Position numbers and translations under genes: made by a program
The notes under the pieces: generated by a model
Told to the model about the DNA's origin: nothing
The model's input: the letters and a program-made list of their open reading frames with translations, nothing else
Databases searched by the model: none
Part shown: positions 56,860 to 64,000 of the stretch, piece by piece
Numbering within the stretch: position 1 is the first letter of the stretch
Layout: each line of letters begins with the position of its first letter
Assembly (NCBI GenBank): GCA_036268775.1
Contig: DATATM010000010.1
Span: 96,455-160,454 of the forward strand
From: DASZIT01 sp036268775
GTDB taxonomy: Bacteria; Actinomycetota; Acidimicrobiia; Acidimicrobiales; RAAP-2
DNA length: 64,000 nt
Direction of reading: 5' to 3'

Positions 56860-57173
56860 GGCACCACCACCGATACGTTCTCGTCATCGACCACCAACTC
56901 GTAGACCGGCACCGGCTTGGTGGCCGGCAGGGAGCAGGGCTCCCCGGTGCGAAGGTCGAACGTCGAACCGTGCTTGTCACACTCGATCTCCCGCTCCTCC
57001 GGCCACACCTCGCCATCGGCCAGCGAGAATTCCTCGTGGCTGCACCGGTCGCCGATCGCGTAGAAGTCGTCCTCGATCCGGACCAGGGCGATGCGGAGGC
57101 CGGCGACGTCGAACCGCTTGGCCTGCCCCGACTGGAGGTCATTGCGCCCGCAGAGGCGCGCCGTCTCAGACAC
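56856..57173 (-). CDS. Rieske-type [2Fe-2S] ferredoxin
   Basis: A 105-residue Rieske protein: the first ligand pair CSH (Cys44, His46) and the second CDKH (Cys65, His68), 18 residues apart, with the conserved GSTFDLRTGEP tail. Proteins of this kind are annotated as dioxygenase ferredoxin subunits, but in actinobacteria they also sit between sufD and sufC. GTG 57173 overlaps sufD by 8 bases. It probably carries electrons or cluster for Suf. Confidence 0.9.
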   Translation of the reverse strand: MSETARLCGRNDLQSGQAKRFDVAGLRIALVRIEDDFYAIGDRCSHEEFSLADGEVWPEEREIECDKHGSTFDLRTGEPCSLPATKPVPVYELVVDDENVSVVVP

Positions 57174-58527
57174 CGTGCACCCCGGTCCGATCGGCCAGCG
57201 CCTGGCCGACGACGGTTCGGGTCCCGGCAATGGGCACCTGACTGGCGATGTCGTCGAAGAACCCGGCCACAATCAACCGCTCGGCCACCTCGGGGTCCAC
57301 CCCCCGGGACTCGAGGTAGTACAGCTGGTCTTCCGACACCGGGCCGACGGTCGAGGCGTGACTGCAACGCACGTCGTTCTCTTCGATGTCGAGGTTCGGG
57401 ACCGAGTCGGCGTGGGCCCCCTCGTCGAGGACCAGATTGTGATTGGTCTGCATGGCGTCGGACCGGACCGCGCCCCTCCGCATCCGGATCAACCCGCTGT
57501 AGACCGAATGGGATCGATCGGCAACCGCTCCCATGAAGAGCAGGTCACTGGTGGTCTTCGGAGCCCGATGATCCTGGAGGGTCCGGAAGTCCAGCATCTG
57601 ATCGTCCCGCCCGATGTAGGCGGCCCGGAGCTTGCTGGAGCCGGACTCCCCGATGAGCGCCGAGTCGGTGCGGAGCCGGGCGTAGTCACCGCCCAGCGCC
57701 ACCGCGAAACTGTGGAGACTGGCGTCCGCCCCGATGGTGCTGGCCTGATGGGCCAGTTGCCAGGTGGCCGGCCCCAATGCCTGGATGCTGACGAAGCTCA
57801 ACGTGGCGCCATCCGCCACCTGCAGCTCGGTCACCGGGACGACCAGATGCTCGGCTGGGTTGACCGCCGACGGTGTGCCCGTCGGGGCGACCTCCGCCAG
57901 CAGTCCGCCGCCGGAGTCGGCATCGACCACGATCTCGATCACCGAGGCCACCGACGAGGCGCCGCACCGGATCATCGTCCGGGGGAACACCGCATCGCCG
58001 CCCGGGCCGCTGACCACGTGGACGACCACCACCGGCTGCTCGATCGAGGCACCGGCGCCGACGTCGACCACCACCGGGTCGGCGGCGAAGGCATCGTTGA
58101 GAAGCACGAAGTCGGCCGGATCGGTGGCGATCGATCCCAGCAACGCTTCCGCCTCGTCGTGGGCCGTGAGCCGACCGCTGGTCAGCCCGTCGTGGTCTGA
58201 CTCCACCGAGGCCAGCACCCCGTTGACGGTGACGATCATCCCACTCCGGGATCCGAGGCTGTCGACCAGGGCGCGCACCCGATCCAGGGAGGGGGGAACC
58301 GGGACGTCGGTGGCGAGATCGGCGAAGGCGTCAGGAGACTGGAACCGGCCGAGATCGATGCTGTCGATCCGGCTGTAGCGCCAGACCTCGTCCTTTTCGG
58401 TGGGGAGTGGAGCGGACGCGAAGGCCTCGGCGGCGGCGGTGCGCCGTCGGCGCAGCCACGGGGGCCCTTCAAGGGCGCTGGCGGTCTCGGGGGAAAACGT
58501 GGACAGGGTACAAAGCCTCTCGCGCAA
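57166..58527 (-). CDS. sufD: Fe-S assembly protein SufD
   Basis: A 453-residue beta-helix scaffold component that pairs with SufB and SufC. KDEVWRYSRIDSIDLGRF near the N-terminus, the right-handed helix region (SSKLRAAYIGRDDQMLDFRT) and the C-terminal DLEENDVRCSHASTVGPVSEDQLYYLESRG with VAERLIVAGFF are SufD/SufB hallmarks. The start is TTG 58527, with no later ATG before the conserved region. It is separated from sufB by a gene on the other strand. Confidence 0.92.
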   Translation of the reverse strand: MRERLCTLSTFSPETASALEGPPWLRRRRTAAAEAFASAPLPTEKDEVWRYSRIDSIDLGRFQSPDAFADLATDVPVPPSLDRVRALVDSLGSRSGMIVTVNGVLASVESDHDGLTSGRLTAHDEAEALLGSIATDPADFVLLNDAFAADPVVVDVGAGASIEQPVVVVHVVSGPGGDAVFPRTMIRCGASSVASVIEIVVDADSGGGLLAEVAPTGTPSAVNPAEHLVVPVTELQVADGATLSFVSIQALGPATWQLAHQASTIGADASLHSFAVALGGDYARLRTDSALIGESGSSKLRAAYIGRDDQMLDFRTLQDHRAPKTTSDLLFMGAVADRSHSVYSGLIRMRRGAVRSDAMQTNHNLVLDEGAHADSVPNLDIEENDVRCSHASTVGPVSEDQLYYLESRGVDPEVAERLIVAGFFDDIASQVPIAGTRTVVGQALADRTGVHGV

Positions 58528-58607
58528 CGAGGCCCAGTCACGAGCCTCGTGTCCATGCTACCCGTCCCTTTCGCCTAGCCAGACGGCCAAGGCCTACGCT
58601 TTCGGCC

Positions 58608-59471
58608 ATGACCCTCACTGCCAATCCCACCGTCGAGTCCTTTGTTTCCGAGGTGCTCACCCTCGAGGTGCAAGGCTACGTGGCCACCCTGTGGCTCGAC
58701 CGTCCCGAGAAGCGAAATGCCCTCGGGCCGGCCTTCTGGGCGGACCTGCCCCGGGCCATGGCCGCCATCGGCGCCCATCCGGACCTCCGGGCCGTGGTGA
58801 TCGCCGCCAAAGGGCCCCATTTCAGCGTCGGCCTCGACCTGGTCGCCATGGCCGGCCTCACCGGGGGCGCAACCGGGAAGGACGGCAAGCCTCAATCGGC
58901 GGCGGCGAGGGCGCGAGCGACCCGGGCGTCGGTCCTCGAGCTGCAGGCCTCGGTCACCTCGGTGGCCGACTGCCCCTTGCCGGTGATCGCCGCCATCCAC
59001 GGCTACTGCATCGGGGGCGGGGTCGACCTGGCCGCCGCTTGTGACATCCGCTTGGCCTCGGCTGACGCGCTGCTGTCGGTTCGGGAAGCCAAGGTGGCCA
59101 TCGTGGCCGACCTCGGCAGCCTCCAGCGTCTCCCCCAGATCATCGGCAAGGGCCATGTGGCCGAGCTGGCGTTCACCGGCAAGGACATCACCGCCGAGCG
59201 GGCCAAGGGGATCGGTCTGGTCAACCAGGTGTCGGCCGACGCCGAGGCGGTCCTGGCCGATGCCCGGGCGCTGGCCGACGAGATCGCCGCCAACTCCCCA
59301 CTGGCCGTCCAGGGGACCAAAGCGGTGCTGGCCGCCGGTGAGGGCAAGTCGGTGGCCGAAGGGCTCGAGTTCGTGGCCGCCTGGAACGCGGGATTCCTCG
59401 CCTCCGACGACCTGGTGGAGGCGATGACCGCCTTCATGGAGAAGCGCCCCGGGGTGTTCACCGGGCGCTGA
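58608..59471 (+). CDS. enoyl-CoA hydratase/isomerase, dienoyl-CoA isomerase-like
   Basis: A 287-residue crotonase: LDRPEKRNALGPAFW, the oxyanion segment FSVGLDLVAMAG, IAAIHGYCIGGGVDLAAACD, and REAKVAIVADLGSLQRLPQIIG. The last block places a Glu and an Asp where delta-3,5-delta-2,4-dienoyl-CoA isomerase (ECH1) has its catalytic acids, so an isomerase role is more likely than hydratase. The gene is on the plus strand between sufB/its neighbour and sufD. Confidence 0.85.
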   Translation: MTLTANPTVESFVSEVLTLEVQGYVATLWLDRPEKRNALGPAFWADLPRAMAAIGAHPDLRAVVIAAKGPHFSVGLDLVAMAGLTGGATGKDGKPQSAAARARATRASVLELQASVTSVADCPLPVIAAIHGYCIGGGVDLAAACDIRLASADALLSVREAKVAIVADLGSLQRLPQIIGKGHVAELAFTGKDITAERAKGIGLVNQVSADAEAVLADARALADEIAANSPLAVQGTKAVLAAGEGKSVAEGLEFVAAWNAGFLASDDLVEAMTAFMEKRPGVFTGR

Positions 59472-59531
59472 CCTGCCTCCAAATCCACCAGGGACGACAG
59501 CCTGGGCGGTCCGGTCAGGCGGGGAGCCGTC

Positions 59532-59882
59532 TCAGTGGCGTCGGTTCTTCTTCCACCAGCGACCCTGGCGGCGCTCGGCCTTGGCTTCTTCCGCTTCCAC
59601 CTCGGAGATCACCTGGGGTCCCACCGCGTTGATGATGTCCTCGGCATTGTCGAGCAGGGCGGCGGCATCGGCGTCAGGAACGTCGGGCATCGACTCCAGG
59701 GGCGGCTCCACCAGGGTGCCGCGGGCCCACCCGACGTCGGCGAACCGGCGGGCATAGGACGGGCAGTTATCGGGGCACTTCCAGGGGGCGTCGGGGGCGA
59801 GATCCAACACGCAGAACCGAGCCACTTCTCCCGAGTCGTAGGTCCGACTCTGGAAGTTCTTGCACTCTTCCCTCATGGGCAT
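59532..59882 (-). CDS. small four-cysteine protein next to sufB
   Basis: A 116-residue soluble protein. Four cysteines are in the N-terminal third: Cys7 (REECKNF), Cys24 (ARFCVLD), Cys36 and Cys40 (KCPDNCPSY), a possible Zn or Fe-S site. The C-terminus is helical and ends KKNRRH. I know no characterised homologue. It starts 50 bases after the sufB stop in the same direction, so it is probably cotranscribed. ATG 59876 is the alternative start. Confidence 0.75.
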   Translation of the reverse strand: MPMREECKNFQSRTYDSGEVARFCVLDLAPDAPWKCPDNCPSYARRFADVGWARGTLVEPPLESMPDVPDADAAALLDNAEDIINAVGPQVISEVEAEEAKAERRQGRWWKKNRRH

Positions 59883-59932
59883 CGGTCTATTGTGCCCGTT
59901 CGGAACCACCCGGCGGTGTCGCCTGGGCTGGC

Positions 59933-61333
<1,401 letters not shown>

Positions 61334-61367
61334 ATCGCTCCCAAGAGGGCCGTCCGAGCGGACAGCC

Positions 61368-61393
61368 ATTTCTCCTATACAGATAGTAACAAC
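61368..61393. promoter_or_regulatory. suf operator candidate upstream of sufB
   Basis: On the minus strand, TAGGAGAAATG ends 34 bases before the sufB start and is identical over 11 bases to the element before sufC1, in the same orientation relative to transcription. CTA-N6-TAG and an upstream TT also match, though the left arm is less complete than at sufC1. Confidence 0.5.
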
Positions 61394-61486
61394 CCCAGGC
61401 GGTAGCCGAAACCCCTGGCCAGACTCCCAGCCCGGCGGGCCTGCCGGCGTGCGGAAGGCTCCACCCCCACGTGCCACCATATCCGG

Positions 61487-63658
61487 ATGCCCCCCGATTC
61501 CAGCCCCGTTCCCCCGGTTCCCGAACGGCGGCCGGTGGAGCTCAAAGCCCACGGTGACGTCCGGGTCGACGACTGGTACTGGCTGGCCGACAAGGAGGAT
61601 CCGGCGGTCATCGCCCACCTGACCGAGGAGAACGCCTACACCGAGGCGGTCACCGCGCCGACGGCCGGTTTGCGGGACCGGCTGTTCGAGGAGATCGTGG
61701 CCCGGATCGAGGAGACCGACCTGTCGGTCCCGGCCCGCAAGGGCCCCTGGATGTACTACAGCCGCACCGTCGAGGGCAGCAGTTACAGCATCCACTGCCG
61801 CAAACTTGCAGGCACCCAGAACCTGGACGACGCCGGCGAGGAGGTCATCCTGGATGAGAACCTCCTGAGCCAGGGACTCGACTACTTCGCCATCGGGAAC
61901 TTGACGGTCAGCCCCGACCACCGCTGGCTGGCGTACTCGACCGACACCACCGGCGGCGAGCGTTACACCCTGCACTTCCGCGACCTGGAGACCGGCGAGG
62001 AGGCGGCGGAGTCACTGGAGGACACCTACTACGGCGCCGCCTGGGCCAACGACAACGCCACCCTGTTCTTCGTGCGGGTGGACGAGGCGATGCGACCCCA
62101 CCAGCTCTGGCGCCACCGGGTGGGCACCGATCCGGCCGCCGACGTCCTCGTCTACCAGGAGCCCGACGAGCGCTACTACCTGGGGGTGGGGCGGACCAAG
62201 GACGACCGGTTCATCCTCTGCGGCCTCGACTCCAAGATCACTTCCGAGTTCCGGGTGCTGTCGGCCGACGACCCGGAAGGCGAGCTCACCGTGGTCGAGC
62301 CGCGCCGCCAGGGGGTCGAGTACAGCGTCGATCACGACCGCGGCGATCCCGACGCCGGCCGCCCGGGGCGGTTCCTCATCGTCACCAACGACGAGGCCGA
62401 GGACTTCCGGTTGATGGAGGCGCCCGACGACTCGCCGGGCCGGGCGGCGTGGACCGAGGTGATCCCGGCCCGGGAGGGAGTCCGGCTGGACGCCGTCGAC
62501 CCGTTCGCCGCCCACCTGGTGGTCTATGAGCGGGAGGACGGCGAGACCCGGATGCGGGTGATCGAGGCGGCCACCGGGGTCTCCACTCCGGTCGACCAGC
62601 CGGAGATGCCCTCGACGGTCTGGGGAGGGGCCAACCCCGAGTACGACTCCACCACCCTCCGCTACGAGTACACCTCCATGGTCACTCCCCGGTCGGTGTT
62701 CGATCTCGACCTCGGCACCGGTGACGTCGAGCTGCGCAAGCGCCAGCCCGTCCTCGGTGACTTCGACTCCGAGCGCTACACCACCGAGCGGCGCTGGGCG
62801 GTGGCCGACGACGGCACCCGGGTGCCCGTCTCCCTCGTCTACCGCACCGAGTTGGTGGCGGCGCCGGGCTCCGGGGGGTCGGCGGCGGCGGCAGGGGTGG
62901 CCGGAGGAGGCGCCCCCTTGCTCCTCTACGGCTACGGCTCCTACGAGGCGTCGATGGACCCGACCTTCTCGTCGCTCCGCCTCAGCCTGTTGGATCGCGG
63001 CTTCGTGTTCGCCATCGCCCACGTGCGGGGCGGCGGGGAGATGGGCCGGCGCTGGTACGAGGACGGGAAATTCCTGGCCAAGCCCAACACGTTCACCGAC
63101 TTCGTGGCCTGCGCCCGGATGCTGGTCGACGACGGCTGGACCTCCCCCGACCGGCTGGTGGCCCGGGGCGGCAGCGCCGGCGGCCTGTTGATGGGGGCGG
63201 TGGCCAACCTGGCCCCCGAGCTCTTCCGGGCCATCGTGGCCGAGGTCCCCTTCGTCGACTGCTTGACCACCATCTTGGATGACTCCCTGCCGCTCACCGT
63301 GCTGGAGTGGGAGGAATGGGGCAACCCGGTGGAGGACCCGGAGATCTACGCGGTGATGAAGTCCTACTCCCCCTACGACAATGTCCGGTCGGTCGATGGT
63401 GAGGGGGTGCCGGTGCGGTACCCGGACATCCTGGCTACCGGCGGCCTCTCCGATCCCCGGGTCGGGTTCTGGGAGCCGGCCAAGTGGGTGGCCAAGCTGC
63501 GGGCGGCCAACCCGGAGAACCGGGTCCTGCTGAAGACCGAGATGGGGGCGGGCCACGGCGGGCCGTCGGGGCGCTACGACGCCTGGAAGGACGAGGCGTT
63601 CGTCTATGCCTTCATCCTCGATGCCCTCGGCCTGGCTGAGGAGCCGGTGTCGGCCTGA
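61487..63658 (+). CDS. oligopeptidase B / prolyl oligopeptidase family (S9A)
   Basis: A 723-residue serine peptidase. An N-terminal beta-propeller (about 1-400) opens VKLPPV-like with DWYWLADKEDPAVIAHL. The C-terminal hydrolase domain has YGYGSYEASMDP, AHVRGGGEMGRRWYEDGK, the nucleophile Ser in RGGSAGGLLMGAVANL, Asp in TGGLSDPRV and His in MGAGHGGPSGRYD. The motifs favour oligopeptidase B, which cuts after basic residues in short peptides. It diverges from sufB with 153 bases between. Confidence 0.93.
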   Translation: MPPDSSPVPPVPERRPVELKAHGDVRVDDWYWLADKEDPAVIAHLTEENAYTEAVTAPTAGLRDRLFEEIVARIEETDLSVPARKGPWMYYSRTVEGSSYSIHCRKLAGTQNLDDAGEEVILDENLLSQGLDYFAIGNLTVSPDHRWLAYSTDTTGGERYTLHFRDLETGEEAAESLEDTYYGAAWANDNATLFFVRVDEAMRPHQLWRHRVGTDPAADVLVYQEPDERYYLGVGRTKDDRFILCGLDSKITSEFRVLSADDPEGELTVVEPRRQGVEYSVDHDRGDPDAGRPGRFLIVTNDEAEDFRLMEAPDDSPGRAAWTEVIPAREGVRLDAVDPFAAHLVVYEREDGETRMRVIEAATGVSTPVDQPEMPSTVWGGANPEYDSTTLRYEYTSMVTPRSVFDLDLGTGDVELRKRQPVLGDFDSERYTTERRWAVADDGTRVPVSLVYRTELVAAPGSGGSAAAAGVAGGGAPLLLYGYGSYEASMDPTFSSLRLSLLDRGFVFAIAHVRGGGEMGRRWYEDGKFLAKPNTFTDFVACARMLVDDGWTSPDRLVARGGSAGGLLMGAVANLAPELFRAIVAEVPFVDCLTTILDDSLPLTVLEWEEWGNPVEDPEIYAVMKSYSPYDNVRSVDGEGVPVRYPDILATGGLSDPRVGFWEPAKWVAKLRAANPENRVLLKTEMGAGHGGPSGRYDAWKDEAFVYAFILDALGLAEEPVSA

Positions 63659-63683
63659 GGGGCGGTGTTGGACGGCGGCCAGA

Positions 63684-64000
63684 TCAGGTGGACGCCATCC
63701 CGACGATGGGTTGGTTGAGGCGGAGATTGCCGGTCGACCCGAAGAAACCCGCATTCCCGAAGGCGAAGATGCCACCGTCACTGGCGACCAACCAGTAGCC
63801 GTGGCGGTCGGGACTGACAGCCATCCCCACGATCGGTTCGTTCAGACGGAATCCCCCGACGGAGCCATAGAACCCGGCGTCACCGAAGGAGAAGATGCCC
63901 CCGTCGGACGCCACCAACCAGTAGCCGTGGCCTTTGGGCGCGGTCGTCACCGTCAAGGTCGCCGGGAAGGTGAGCGCGGTTCCCTGGATGTTGGTGAATA
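63684..64000 (-). CDS. C-terminal part of a secreted repeat protein with YWLVASDGGIF repeats
   Basis: The frame is open to the right edge, so the N-terminus is outside the window. It has two repeats of about 43 residues, each beginning GHGYWLVASDGGIFSFGDAG or RHGYWLVASDGGIFAFGNAG and followed by FYGSVGGFRLNEPIVGMA or FFGSTGNLRLNQPIVGMA. I know this repeat from many secreted proteins of Acidimicrobiia. It probably forms a beta-propeller, and its function is unknown. Confidence 0.75.
   Translation of the reverse strand, partial: FTNIQGTALTFPATLTVTTAPKGHGYWLVASDGGIFSFGDAGFYGSVGGFRLNEPIVGMAVSPDRHGYWLVASDGGIFAFGNAGFFGSTGNLRLNQPIVGMAST

Noticed and set aside
61368..61379. AGGAGAAATG as the ribosome site and start of sufB
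   Set aside because: The spacing of AGGAG to that ATG is only 2 bases, and the same 11-mer before sufC1 is followed by an early stop, so it looks like a DNA element rather than a start.

Overview
The window is a gene-dense chromosomal segment (no gap longer than about 280 bases) from a very GC-rich bacterium, most likely an uncultured member of the Acidimicrobiia (Actinobacteriota). This rests on frequent GTG and TTG starts with 4-base start/stop overlaps, three luciferase-like (LLM) oxidoreductases, actinobacterial-type AceE, MoeZ and acyl-CoA carboxylase alpha subunit, a sufD-Rieske-sufC gene order, and a C-terminal YWLVASDGGIF repeat protein at the right edge. No rRNA, tRNA, CRISPR array, transposase or phage gene was found. 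The content is core metabolism rather than a mobile island.

Layout. 1-3970 (minus): sugar-nucleotide genes (UDP-glucuronate decarboxylase-like, ugd, rfbD, rfbB). 4022-6699: short BirA diverging from a biotin carboxylase/BCCP protein, its likely substrate. 6751-10283: M20 hydrolase, LLM oxidoreductase, molbindin, cupin, P-loop kinase. 10358-14920: stand-alone catalytic subunit of a methylmalonyl-CoA mutase, rhodanese-MoeB fusion, nitroreductase, conserved hypothetical. 15172-18443 (plus): alcohol dehydrogenase, limonene-monooxygenase-like LLM protein and epoxide hydrolase, an apparent oxidation cassette. 18446-25911: leucyl aminopeptidase and PduO cobalamin adenosyltransferase, diverging from B12-dependent methionine synthase, then a membrane protein with a DUF2510 tail.

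25939-32441 (minus) is one operon: lipoamide dehydrogenase, E2 acyltransferase, a fused LipB-LipA, an M24 peptidase and an atypical SDR. AceE (36256-39018) lies about 4 kb away, so much of the pyruvate dehydrogenase complex and its lipoylation enzymes are in one neighbourhood. Between them are a DUF2203-ABC exporter operon, an HSD10-like SDR and RNase HI. 39056-46673: GH43-like secreted protein, HhH-GPD protein overlapping thiE, anchored Thr-rich protein, acyl-CoA dehydrogenase, MBL hydrolase, glycogen-debranching-like enzyme.

46953-61333 holds Fe-S cluster assembly split in two facing halves: sufC1-sufS-sufU (plus) and sufB, a four-cysteine protein, sufD, Rieske and sufC2 (minus), with sufC in both. 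Both halves carry a related site just upstream. Between them are an LCP ligase, a satP-acsA acetate operon with a perfect CRP-type site, an SDR and an LLM oxidoreductase. An oligopeptidase B and a truncated repeat protein close the window. The observations most worth following are the LipB-LipA fusion, the split suf system with its shared operator candidate, and the CRP-type site before satP-acsA.
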